Below, in pieces: positions 15,019-23,515 of a DNA stretch of 64,000 bases (position 1 is the stretch's first letter; the number at the start of each line of letters is the position of its first letter). Origin of the DNA: Pseudomonas sp. JUb42 (GTDB lineage Bacteria > Pseudomonadota > Gammaproteobacteria > Pseudomonadales > Pseudomonadaceae); assembly GCF_024807945.1 (NCBI RefSeq), contig NZ_JANUFD010000019.1, positions 95,800-159,799 of the forward strand, given 5' to 3'. Position numbers and translations under genes: made by a program. The notes beneath the pieces were generated by a model. It was not told where the DNA came from. It saw only the letters and a program-made list of their open reading frames with translations, and did no database searches.

Positions 15019-17421
15019 TCAAAACCCGACCGTCGCCGAGAACAGATAAGTCCGTGGCGTCGCCAGGGTCAGGCCCGGCTCGCTGTCATCCGAGGCACCG
15101 GCCGAGCTCCAGTAGCGCTTGTCCGCCACGTTTTCGATATTGGCGCGCAGGGTGACGGCCTTGTCGTCGACTTTGAAGGCGTAGCGCATACCCACGTCGA
15201 AGCGCTCCCAGGAATCGATTTCCTTACTGTTGGCCTGGTCCAGATACTGTGAGCTGGAGTAGATACCGCGCCCGGTCAGGGTTACGCCCTGCAGGCCCGG
15301 CACATCCCATTCGGCACCGAGGTTGACGTTGTACTCAGGTGTGGCAGGCGCACGGTTGCCGTCGAAGGTGCCGTTGGCGGTGCCCTTGAGCTTGCTGTCG
15401 ATGTACATGACGCCGCCCAGCACACGGAAACCCTTGAGCGGCTCGCCGAACACGCTCAGCTCCGCGCCGCTGTTCTCGCGCTTGCCGTTGGGGCCGAAGG
15501 TGCGCGTGGTGGCGTTGGTCTCGTAGGCCGGTTGTTTGATGCGGAATACTGCGGCGGTGACGGCCACAGGGCCGAAGTCATACTTGGCGCCCACTTCGAC
15601 CTGACGGCTGATAAATGGCGGGAAAATCTCGTCTTCGTTGATCGAAGTCGACGGCGCAATCTTGCCCTGGCTCAGGCCTTCCATGTAGTTGGCATACAAC
15701 GACAGGCGTTCGGTGGCCTTGAACAGCACGCCACCGGACGGCGAAACCTTTTCTTCGTCATAGGCTGTGTCGCCTTTGACACCATCACTCCAGTCATCGA
15801 CCTTGACCCGCTGCCAGCGCCCACCAAGGGTCAGCAACAGGCGGTCATCGAAGAAGCCCAGGGTGTCGGACAGCGCCACGCCGCTGAAGCGGTTCTCGGT
15901 GTAGACCTTCGGGTCATAGCGTGTCGGCCTGCTCGGCGTCGGCGTTTGCACCGGGTTGAACAGGTTGCTGGGCGCCGCCGCATAACGCGCGCCACCGTTT
16001 TCGAAGTCCATATAGAAGTAGCTGGCCGCCAGGTTGACCTCATGACTGACCGGGCCAGTGTGGAACCAGTTGCGCACGCCCGCCGTGCCTGTGCGCACGT
16101 TTTCGTCACGGGTGAAATCCCGTGGCTGCACGCTGAAGTCCCCTGCCGTATTGGTGATCGCCACGGCATGACGAAGGAAGTCATGGTTGCTTTTACGCGC
16201 ACCGACACCGCCATAGACCATCACCGAATCGCTGACGTCGTACTCGGCATTGACCGTGCCGAAGGTGTCCTTGGTGCGCGCCTTGCTCCAGCCCTCGGCA
16301 TAGTTGTCCCGCACATCATTGGGGTTGGGCACCTTGGCATTGGCACCGATCTGCACGCGTTCCTGGGGCGCATCGGTATCGCGCTCGGTATGGCCGATAT
16401 CGGTGGACAGGCGCAGGCGATCACCACGGAAATCCAGGCCCAACACGGCCATCTCGCGGTCGACACTCTGGTGATCCCACTCGGTGTCCCCCGACTGCTT
16501 GACGCCATTGAAACGCAGGCCGAACTGGTTTTCGTCACCAAAACGCCGCCCCACGTCCACCGCCCCACCGACCTGATTGTTCGAGGCGTAGCTGCCGGTA
16601 AATTCGGTGATGGGCTTGTCGGTGGCGCGCTTGGGCACCACGTTGATGCCGCCGCCGACGCTGCCCCGTGGCGAGATGCCGTTGATTAACTGGCTCGGGC
16701 CTTTGAGGATATCCACCCGCTCCGCCATTTCCATGTCGATGGTGTAGGTCGGCAGCACGCCGTACAGGCCGTTGTAGGCCACGTCACTGTTGAACAGGCT
16801 GAAGCCGCGAATGGTGAACTGCTCGTAACGCCCGCCCGCCGGGTTGGTCGAACGCACCGAGGGGTCACTGTTGATCAGGTCGCCCAGGGTCCGCGCCTGC
16901 AGGTTTTTCACCGCCTCACTGGTGTAGGTGGTCTGGCTGAACGGGGTTTCCATGAAGTCTTTGGCACCGAGCAGCCCTTGAGAGCCCTTGCGCGCCACCT
17001 GGCCACCGGCATAGGCCTGGCCGTCGGTACTGTCATTGGCACCGACGATAGACGTCGGCGCCAATTGCAGGCCGCTGCCTTGCGGCGCCGGGGTCAGGGT
17101 GTAGGCCTGATCGCCCACGGGCAGCAATTGCAGGCCGGAGCCTTGCAGCAGCCGGGCAAAGCCCTCTTCCACGCCATAGTTGCCGGACAGCCCGGCGCTA
17201 TTGCGCCCGCTGACCAGCGCCGGGTCCACCGACAGATTGACCCCGGCCAGCCCGGCAAAACGGGTCAGTGCGGCACCGAGGCTACCGGCTGGCACCTCGT
17301 AAGTGCGCCGCCCCGCCGTCTCCGCCCAGCTGAGCGGGACGAACAGCGGACTGGAACTGAGGGTCAGCAACAAACTGAAATGCAATAGCGGACGCAAGCG
17401 GTAGGACGATACTGCGGACAT
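15019..17421 (-). CDS. TonB-dependent siderophore receptor with signalling domain
   Basis: An 800-residue outer-membrane receptor. After a signal peptide ending near SWAETA comes a secretin/TonB N-terminal (STN) domain (about residues 40-110), the part that contacts a FecR protein in the periplasm. The plug begins with the TonB-box region near FMETPFSQTTYTSEAV, and the barrel ends in ...LFSATVGF. The start is uncertain: GTG at 17448 or ATG at 17421 (GAGAG upstream). It follows the fecR gene, so ligand binding should activate the adjacent sigma factor. The siderophore cannot be named from sequence. Confidence 0.88.
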   Translation of the reverse strand: MSAVSSYRLRPLLHFSLLLTLSSSPLFVPLSWAETAGRRTYEVPAGSLGAALTRFAGLAGVNLSVDPALVSGRNSAGLSGNYGVEEGFARLLQGSGLQLLPVGDQAYTLTPAPQGSGLQLAPTSIVGANDSTDGQAYAGGQVARKGSQGLLGAKDFMETPFSQTTYTSEAVKNLQARTLGDLINSDPSVRSTNPAGGRYEQFTIRGFSLFNSDVAYNGLYGVLPTYTIDMEMAERVDILKGPSQLINGISPRGSVGGGINVVPKRATDKPITEFTGSYASNNQVGGAVDVGRRFGDENQFGLRFNGVKQSGDTEWDHQSVDREMAVLGLDFRGDRLRLSTDIGHTERDTDAPQERVQIGANAKVPNPNDVRDNYAEGWSKARTKDTFGTVNAEYDVSDSVMVYGGVGARKSNHDFLRHAVAITNTAGDFSVQPRDFTRDENVRTGTAGVRNWFHTGPVSHEVNLAASYFYMDFENGGARYAAAPSNLFNPVQTPTPSRPTRYDPKVYTENRFSGVALSDTLGFFDDRLLLTLGGRWQRVKVDDWSDGVKGDTAYDEEKVSPSGGVLFKATERLSLYANYMEGLSQGKIAPSTSINEDEIFPPFISRQVEVGAKYDFGPVAVTAAVFRIKQPAYETNATTRTFGPNGKRENSGAELSVFGEPLKGFRVLGGVMYIDSKLKGTANGTFDGNRAPATPEYNVNLGAEWDVPGLQGVTLTGRGIYSSSQYLDQANSKEIDSWERFDVGMRYAFKVDDKAVTLRANIENVADKRYWSSAGASDDSEPGLTLATPRTYLFSATVGF

Positions 17422-17489
17422 GGAGGGAAGCTCTCGTATTTTGTTCACTTACCTGGAATGACCAGTGAGGCGAAAAAAAGGGACAGGCT

Positions 17490-18452
17490 TCATGCAGTAT
17501 TTTTTTGCGTGGTGGTTTTTCTTGGCACCAGGGTGACCCAATAGCGGGTACGCATCTGCACCTCCAACGGCAGACTGGCCGCGAGCAACGAGAGCACCCG
17601 GTCGGTATTGTCGAGGCGGAAACTGCCGGTGACCCGCAGTGTTTCCAGCTCCGGCTCCCAGCGCAGCAGGCCGGTGCGGTAGCGGCCAAGCTCGCGCAGG
17701 AAGTCGCCTAGGGCCTGGTTCTGCGCCATCAACACACCGTCGCGCCAACCGGGCAACAGCGCATCGAAGCTGCTGACCGGGCCGGCCCCGCTGCGCAGCA
17801 GGCTGACCTGTTGCCCGGCGCGCAAATCGAGGCTCGGCCCCTGCAGCGGCTGCAACTGCACCGTGCCGCTGATCACCGAGACCCGGCAATCATCGGCATT
17901 CAGACGCACACAGACTTCGCTCTGGCTGACCACGATGCGCCCGTATGGCCCATCGATGGTCAAGGCGGCGCTGCCCGGCACCTTGAGGGAAATCTCGCCG
18001 CGCAGCAGGGTCACGCGGCGCTTGCCCAGGTCGACATTGACGGCGCTGTCAGTATCGAGCTGCAAGGTGCTGCCGTCGGCCAGGGTCCGGCGCCGCTGTT
18101 CGCCGGTAGCGGTATGCAGGTCGGCGCGCCAGACATCCACCGGCAATTGCCGGCTGATCAGCCAGGCGGTCGGGACCAATGCGGCCAGGCCCAGAGCCCG
18201 CTTGAGCATGGCCCGGCGGTCCTGATCCGGTCGATCCAGAGTGGCCAGGGCCAGGTGGGTCGGCAGACCGCTGAAGCGCTGGCGCAGTTGCTGGACCTTC
18301 TGCCAGGCGCGCTCATGAGTACTGCTGCTGTCGCGCCAGTGCTGCAACTCGCGCTGATCGTCAGCACTGGCGTCACCGGATTCCAGCAGCGCCAGCCATT
18401 GCGCCGCCCGCCGTGCGACTTCGCGATCAGCGCTGGAGACCTGGCGAATCAC
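17490..18452 (-). CDS. FecR family anti-sigma / signal transducer
   Basis: A 320-residue FecR protein. The N-terminal cytoplasmic part has the pattern AAQWLALLESGD...ELQHWRD...HERAWQ. A hydrophobic stretch near residues 86-100 crosses the membrane. The periplasmic FecR domain includes RTLADGSTLQLDTDSAVNV. GTG at 18452 overlaps the sigma-factor stop as GTGA, which I prefer to the TTG at 18470. It relays receptor occupancy to the FecI-type sigma encoded just upstream. Confidence 0.85.
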   Translation of the reverse strand: MIRQVSSADREVARRAAQWLALLESGDASADDQRELQHWRDSSSTHERAWQKVQQLRQRFSGLPTHLALATLDRPDQDRRAMLKRALGLAALVPTAWLISRQLPVDVWRADLHTATGEQRRRTLADGSTLQLDTDSAVNVDLGKRRVTLLRGEISLKVPGSAALTIDGPYGRIVVSQSEVCVRLNADDCRVSVISGTVQLQPLQGPSLDLRAGQQVSLLRSGAGPVSSFDALLPGWRDGVLMAQNQALGDFLRELGRYRTGLLRWEPELETLRVTGSFRLDNTDRVLSLLAASLPLEVQMRTRYWVTLVPRKTTTQKNTA

Positions 18453-18958
18453 CAGTCCACCAACAGGCAATGTTCATAGGCCTGGGCCATATAGCGCTTG
18501 ATGGTGCGCTCGGACACGGCCATGCGCTCGGCGATTTCGCGATAGCCCAGGCCTTCGAGCTGACTCAACAGAAACGCCCGGCGCACCAGCGGCGGCAGAC
18601 CGTCGAGCAGTTCGTCCAGGGCTTGCAGGGTTTCCAGCAGCAACCAGCGCTGCTCGGGGGACGGCGCACTCTCTTCCGGCATCTGGGCCAGGGCTTCGAG
18701 ATAGGCGGTTTCCAGACTGCGACGGCTGTAGAAGTTGCTCAGCAGGCGCTTGCCCACGGTCAACAGATAGGCCCGGGGTTCGCGCATATCGACGATTTGC
18801 TGGGAGCTTGAAAGCACCCGCAGGAAGGTGTCATGACTCAGATCCGCCGCGTCCCAGGCATTGCCCATGCGTCGCCGCAGCCAGCTTTCCAGCCAGCCAT
18901 GATGGTCGCGATACAAGGTATGCAGGGTCGCCTCCGTCGGCATTACGGCTTCAGTCAT
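18449..18958 (-). CDS. ECF sigma factor, FecI family
   Basis: A 169-residue iron-starvation-type extracytoplasmic-function sigma factor. Region 2 holds DAADLSHDTFLRVL and EPRAYLLTVGKRLL; region 4 holds the helix-turn-helix LEGLGYREIAERMAVSERT. It heads the fecI-fecR-receptor unit with a Fur-box-like palindrome 32 bases upstream of the start. It should direct RNA polymerase to the receptor promoter when the receptor is occupied. Confidence 0.88.
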   Translation of the reverse strand: MTEAVMPTEATLHTLYRDHHGWLESWLRRRMGNAWDAADLSHDTFLRVLSSSQQIVDMREPRAYLLTVGKRLLSNFYSRRSLETAYLEALAQMPEESAPSPEQRWLLLETLQALDELLDGLPPLVRRAFLLSQLEGLGYREIAERMAVSERTIKRYMAQAYEHCLLVDW

Positions 18959-18989
18959 GTCTAGAGTCTCTGGGGCGAAGGCTGTCGCA

Positions 18990-19008
18990 AATGAGACTGA
19001 TTCTAATT
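18990..19008 (-). promoter_or_regulatory. Fur box before fecI-type gene
   Basis: On the minus strand the sequence reads AATTAGAATCAGTCTCATT, an imperfect palindrome of the Fur type, 32 bases from the sigma-factor start. This predicts iron repression of the whole fecI-fecR-receptor set. Confidence 0.6.
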
Positions 19009-19076
19009 AGTGTTGTGCAGGGAAACCAAGTTCTTTTTCATCAAGCAACGCGTAACGTACTGAATCGCAAAAACTC

Positions 19077-19231
19077 TGTGGGAGCGAATTCATTCGCGAA
19101 AGCGGTGTTCCAGGCGATGAAGATGCGTCGAATGTATCGGCCCCTTCGCGAATGAATTCGCTCCCACAAGATTTGCCCTAATGTTTGCTGCGTGACAGCG
19201 CGGCGTCAAAGGCGGGGCGGGATCTCCCACA
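19077..19231. repeat. Composite repeat: REP-B pair plus element C
   Basis: REP-B inverted pair at 19077-19168, then element C at 19182-19231 with TGCTGCGTGACAGCGCGGCG and GGGGCGGGATCTCCCACA. The centre of the REP pair is nearly identical to that at 25648-25739. Confidence 0.8.
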
Positions 19232-19252
19232 GGACCGGTGTATGCCCTCGCC

Positions 19253-20122
19253 TCACGCCAACCGCGTGCGCAAAAACTCGATAAACCGCTGCGTCTTGGC
19301 CGGCAGCAGGCGGGTTTCGGTAATGGCATAGATGGTCATCGGCGTGCCGCTCCACTGCGGCAGAATCCGGCAGAGCTGACCCGCCGCCACCTCATCGGCG
19401 ACGATTTCCTCGGGCATCAGCACAATGCCCTGATCACAGGCAGCCAGGCGCCGGAGCAGGCCGACGTTGTTGGCAATAAAGCGCCCACCCACCCTGATCG
19501 ACACCGTTTGCGCACCGTCATTTAGCGTCCAGGCTCCGGGTTTGAGGATGCCAAGGCATTGGTGTCGCTCCAGATCGTCGGGAGCGTGCGGCATTCCTGA
19601 TGTCTGCAGATAACGCGGTGAGGCATATAAGTGAGAGGTCAGCGCAGCCAATGGCCGGGCAATCAGTTGTGAGTCTTCGGACTCGCCCATGCGAATGGCC
19701 ACATCGAAGGGTTCGCTGACCAGATCGACGCGCCGGGAAGTCAGGTCCAGATCGAAAGTAATGCCCGGATACAGGTCAGCGAACTCGGCTATCAATGGCG
19801 CCAGATAAGTAATAGCGAAGTCCACGGGCAGCGAAACCCGCAACACGCCAGTGGGTTGCGCCAGCATCTCACCCAGTTGCTCATGGGCCAGTCGAGCCTC
19901 ATCAACAATTCGTTTGCAGCGCTCGAAGTAGATCTGCCCGGCTTCCGTCAGCTCGACCTTGCGGGTGGTGCGGTGCAACAGGCGCAGGCCGATGGCCTTT
20001 TCCAGTGCGCTGATGCGCCGGGACAAGGTGGAATTGGGCATGCCCAGTATTTCAGCCGCGCCGCGAAAGCCCCGGGCCTTGGCCACTTCGACGAACAGCG
20101 CCATATCGTTCAGCAGCTCCAC
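19253..20122 (-). CDS. LysR family transcriptional regulator
   Basis: A 289-residue LysR-type regulator. The helix-turn-helix is residues 1-60 (RGFRGAAEILGMPNSTLSRR, then LEKAIGLRLLHRTTRKVELT). The type-2 periplasmic-binding effector domain follows, with RPLAALTSHLYASPRYL typical of the group that controls oxidoreductases and quinone or aldehyde stress genes. It is transcribed divergently from an Old Yellow Enzyme gene, its likely target. Palindromic sequence lies between the two starts. Confidence 0.88.
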   Translation of the reverse strand: MELLNDMALFVEVAKARGFRGAAEILGMPNSTLSRRISALEKAIGLRLLHRTTRKVELTEAGQIYFERCKRIVDEARLAHEQLGEMLAQPTGVLRVSLPVDFAITYLAPLIAEFADLYPGITFDLDLTSRRVDLVSEPFDVAIRMGESEDSQLIARPLAALTSHLYASPRYLQTSGMPHAPDDLERHQCLGILKPGAWTLNDGAQTVSIRVGGRFIANNVGLLRRLAACDQGIVLMPEEIVADEVAAGQLCRILPQWSGTPMTIYAITETRLLPAKTQRFIEFLRTRLA

Positions 20123-20131
20123 TGTATTGCT

Positions 20132-20157
20132 CCATATATGGATCAGTCATATCCATA
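20132..20157. promoter_or_regulatory. Palindromic LysR operator candidate
   Basis: CCATATATGG (20132-20141) is a perfect palindrome. TATGGAT at 20137-20143 also pairs with ATCCATA at 20151-20157 across seven bases. The site is in the 105-base divergent gap between the LysR and reductase genes. Confidence 0.45.
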
Positions 20158-20227
20158 AAGCCATATTTATCCCAAAAACAATAGCCGCGATGATGAACCC
20201 CTCGCTACTTACCTCTGGGAAATCATC

Positions 20228-21289
20228 ATGAGTCAGACTTTTACCCCTGCCATCGTTGGCAACATCGAGCTGTCCAATCGCCTGGTCATGGCGCCCATGA
20301 CCCGCAGCCGCGCGCAGTTCGACGGCACACCGGGCGAGCTGGCCGCCGAATACTATGCCCAGCGCGCCAGCATCGGCCTGATTGTGTCCGAAGGCACGCA
20401 GCCATCCGACGATGGCCAGGGCTACCTGACCACGCCGGGTATCTACAGCGACGCCCATGTGGCCGGCTGGAAAACCATTACCGATGCCGTGCATGCCAAA
20501 GGCGGCCGTTTCTTCATCCAGTTGATGCATGCCGGGCGCATGTCCCATCCCGATAACACCCCTCACCACCGTCAGGGCGTCGCGCCTTCGGCCATTGCAC
20601 CGCACACGCCGATGTTCACCCCCACCGGCATGCAGGACATTCCTGTACCCCGCGCCCTGAGCACGGCCGAAATCCACCAGACCGTGGCCGACTTCCGTCG
20701 TGCCGCGCGCCGGGCCATTGAGGCCGGTGCCGACGGTGTGGAAATCCATGGCGCCAATGCTTATCTGGTGCAACAGTTCTTCGCTCCCAGCGCCAACGCC
20801 CGCACGGACGAGTACGGCGGTTCGATCGAAAACCGCGCGCGCTTTGCCATCGAAGTCGCCACGGCCATCGCCGCCGAAATAGGCGCCGAGCGCTCCGCCA
20901 TCCGCCTGTCGCCCGGCATTACCCTCTGGGGCATTGATGAGGGCGAGCAAGGTCCGGCGCTGTATCGCTATCTGGTGGCGGAACTGGACAAGCTAGGCCT
21001 GGCCTACCTGCACGTCATGCATCAGGGCGACGAGTCTTTGCTGGGCGAGATCCGCACGCTGTGGAACAGCCCGCTGATCCTCAACCGTCCGGGCCGCGCC
21101 CGTGAGCAGATCGGCGCCGACCTGGCCGCGGGGCTTGCCGATCTTGAAGCCTATGGCCAGATGGTGCTGGCCAACCCGGACTTCGTTGAGCGCTTGAAGA
21201 CCGGTGCGCCGATGAGCCCGGCGGATCCTGCGACGTTCTTTGGCGGGGATCGCAAGGGCTATATCGATTACCAGACGCTTAACGCCTGA
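20228..21289 (+). CDS. Old Yellow Enzyme family alkene reductase
   Basis: A 353-residue FMN-dependent ene-reductase (NemA/XenB group). It has PMTRSRA at the N-terminus, the substrate-binding pair in EIHGANAYL (histidine and asparagine), RTDEYGGSIENRARF, and the C-terminal ANPDFVERL and GYIDYQTL. It reduces activated C=C bonds or nitro groups with NAD(P)H. The LysR gene is divergent. The ATG at 20228 has GGGAAATC upstream. Confidence 0.9.
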   Translation: MSQTFTPAIVGNIELSNRLVMAPMTRSRAQFDGTPGELAAEYYAQRASIGLIVSEGTQPSDDGQGYLTTPGIYSDAHVAGWKTITDAVHAKGGRFFIQLMHAGRMSHPDNTPHHRQGVAPSAIAPHTPMFTPTGMQDIPVPRALSTAEIHQTVADFRRAARRAIEAGADGVEIHGANAYLVQQFFAPSANARTDEYGGSIENRARFAIEVATAIAAEIGAERSAIRLSPGITLWGIDEGEQGPALYRYLVAELDKLGLAYLHVMHQGDESLLGEIRTLWNSPLILNRPGRAREQIGADLAAGLADLEAYGQMVLANPDFVERLKTGAPMSPADPATFFGGDRKGYIDYQTLNA

Positions 21290-21440
21290 GCGACTTCGTG
21301 CAGGGAGTGGGAGCCGCCTTGGTGGCTCTCACAAGTTCGCGATCGAACGCAACATCTCGGCCTTGCTTTGGCCGAATGAGCCAGTATCCTGCCCCGACAC
21401 TTATCGACCCCCGTCGACGTCAGGAACAGAAGCCACTGCC

Positions 21441-21932
21441 ATGACCACCCTCACCTTGCGCAACGCCGCTCCGGCGGACGTTGCCCGTTGCTATCAGATC
21501 GAAATAACCGCCTATGAAGGCGATGAAGCCGCCACCGAAGCGAAGATCGCCACGCGTATTGCCCAGTACCCTGAAGGTTTCCTGATCATGGAACAGGAAG
21601 GCCGGATCATCGGTTTTATCAACAGTGGCTGCGCCCATGTCGTGGAGATGTCGGACGAGCCGTTCAAGGAACTGATCGGCCATGACCCGGCCGCGCCCAA
21701 CGTGGTGATCATGTCGGTGGTGATCGACCCGGCCGAACAGGGCAAGGGCTATGCGACGCAACTGATGCAGGCGTTCGTCGCGCAACAACGGCAGATGCAC
21801 AAGCAGACCATTCACCTGATGTGCAAGGATCGCCACGTCGAGCTGTACCGGCGCATGGGCTATCGCTATATCAAGCCTTCGGCGTCGGACCACGGCGGCA
21901 TGGCCTGGCACGAAATGCTCATGGAGCTGTGA
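21441..21932 (+). CDS. GNAT N-acetyltransferase
   Basis: A 163-residue GNAT protein of the arylalkylamine/aminoglycoside-like branch. It shows VVIMSVVIDPAEQGKGYATQLM (cofactor loop EQGKGYA) and ELYRRMGYRYIKPS at the end. The natural start MTTLTLRNAAPADV at 21441 was chosen over a long upstream reading. The YddG-like exporter begins two bases after its stop, so both are probably on one message. Confidence 0.8.
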   Translation: MTTLTLRNAAPADVARCYQIEITAYEGDEAATEAKIATRIAQYPEGFLIMEQEGRIIGFINSGCAHVVEMSDEPFKELIGHDPAAPNVVIMSVVIDPAEQGKGYATQLMQAFVAQQRQMHKQTIHLMCKDRHVELYRRMGYRYIKPSASDHGGMAWHEMLMEL

Positions 21933-21933
21933 G

Positions 21934-22848
21934 GTGCCGAATATCAGTGAAGGCCGGGCAACCGCCTGCGGTCTCGGCGCGATCCTGTTGTGGAGCACGG
22001 CCACTGGCCTGATCCGCAGCGTCACCCAGCTGTTCGGGCCGCTGGCCGGGGCGGCGATGATCTACTCCCTGGGCGCCGCCCTGCTGCTGGTGCTGCTGGG
22101 ACGCCCGCGCCTGCATGCGTTTTCCCGCTTCCACTTTCTGTTGGGCAGCGTGTTGTTCGTGGCCTATGAGGTCTGCCTGTCGTTGTCGCTGGGCTTTGCC
22201 AACAGCAACACCCAGGCCATCGAACTGGGCGTGGTCAACTACCTGTGGCCCTGCCTGACCGTGCTGCTGGCAATAGTGATGAACGGCCAGAAAGCCCGCT
22301 GGAGCATCATTCCGGGCACGGCTCTGGCGCTGTTCGGCATTCTCTGGGTGGTCAGTGGCGACGGTTTGTCGCTGCAGGGAATTGTTGCCAGCGTGCAGTC
22401 CAACCCACTGAGCTACAGCCTTACCGCCAGCGGCGCAGTGATCTGGGCGCTCTACTGCAATATCACCCGGCGCTATGGCGGCAGCCAGAATGGCCTGGTG
22501 CTGTCGTTCTTCCTCACCGCCGGGGTGCTCTGGTGCAAATACGCAATCAGCAGTGAAGTCATCCCCGACTTCACTTGGCATGGCAGCCTGGAATTGTTGA
22601 TCGCCAGCGCCGCCATGGCCGTGGGCTATGCCCTGTGGAACCTGGGCATCCTGCGCGGCAATATGACCTTGCTGGCCATTGTGTCCTACTTTGCGCCCGT
22701 GCTGTCTTCGGCCTTCGCCGCGCTATGGCTCGGTGCAGCGCTGACCGTGCAATTCTGGCAAGGCGCATTGATGGTCACGGCGGGGTCGTTGATCTGCTGG
22801 ATGGCGACGCGGCAGCGAACGACGGCTCAAGTCCCGGACCCGGCCTGA
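21934..22848 (+). CDS. EamA/DMT transporter, YddG-like aromatic amino acid exporter
   Basis: A 304-residue inner-membrane protein with about ten hydrophobic helices, in two EamA repeats. The opening helix GAILLWSTATGLIRSVTQLF, then YEVCLSLSLGFA and VVNYLWPCLTVLLA, resemble YddG, which exports aromatic amino acids and related compounds. The start is GTG at 21934, one base after the acetyltransferase stop, with GTGAGGTG context. Pairing with an acetyltransferase suggests modification followed by export; this is inference. Confidence 0.8.
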   Translation: MPNISEGRATACGLGAILLWSTATGLIRSVTQLFGPLAGAAMIYSLGAALLLVLLGRPRLHAFSRFHFLLGSVLFVAYEVCLSLSLGFANSNTQAIELGVVNYLWPCLTVLLAIVMNGQKARWSIIPGTALALFGILWVVSGDGLSLQGIVASVQSNPLSYSLTASGAVIWALYCNITRRYGGSQNGLVLSFFLTAGVLWCKYAISSEVIPDFTWHGSLELLIASAAMAVGYALWNLGILRGNMTLLAIVSYFAPVLSSAFAALWLGAALTVQFWQGALMVTAGSLICWMATRQRTTAQVPDPA

Positions 22849-22967
22849 AAATCGGCGATCCATCGCCATATTTCAACCATCGGGAATGCCCGCAAAAGCC
22901 ATTCTGTTTGCCGCACAGCCAGGCGTCCATACGGCAAACCTATCAATAGCCCTTACCCCGAAGCCGG

Positions 22968-23422
22968 GTGATAAGCCCTTCCACCAGTGGATTGGGGCGG
23001 GTCAGCGAACGCCGGGCCGCCGGGGCGACGATCATTTCCCTGTGCGCAGGCGAGCCGGACTTCTATACGCCAGCGCATGTGCGCCGTGCCGCAATCGCCA
23101 CCATCGAGCAAGTCCACACCCGCTATACCCCGGTAGCGGGCAGCCGGGCCCCGCGCGAGGCCGTCGCCGCCGAGTCCCGCACTGAAAACGGCCTGGAGTG
23201 AGTGCCGCGCTGATTGGCCGGACATCGCCTGGCGGGCGCCCGTTGCACAGCGATGAAGACATCGCCCATGCATTGATCGAGGAAGCCAATGTTGCCGTCG
23301 TCCACGGCAGCGCCTTTGGCCTGGGGCCGTATATACGCATTGCCTACGCGCTGGACGATGCGGCGCTGATCGCCGCCTGCACGGCAATCCAGCGGTTTTG
23401 CCACGGCGTTTCTGATCACTAA
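22968..23422 (+). pseudogene. Remnant of a class-I aminotransferase gene (large internal deletion)
   Basis: The first part (22968-23200) encodes an N-terminal aminotransferase segment with TIISLCAGEPDFYTPAHVRR and HTRYTPVAGSR. It stops after ENGLE. In another frame, 23198-23422 encodes the C-terminal end, with ALIGRTSPGGRPLHSDED and VAVVHGSAFGLGPYIRIAYA. The central roughly 250 residues, including the PLP lysine region, are missing. No ATG start remains either. It is a dead gene formed by deletion. Confidence 0.8.
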
Positions 23423-23515
23423 AAGTGGGCTATTGAGGTGATTATTTGTCGCTTTTTTTGTGGATTGGCGAGCATTAACTTGGCCCGACAACACTATAAG
23501 AACAAGGTCCGACTC

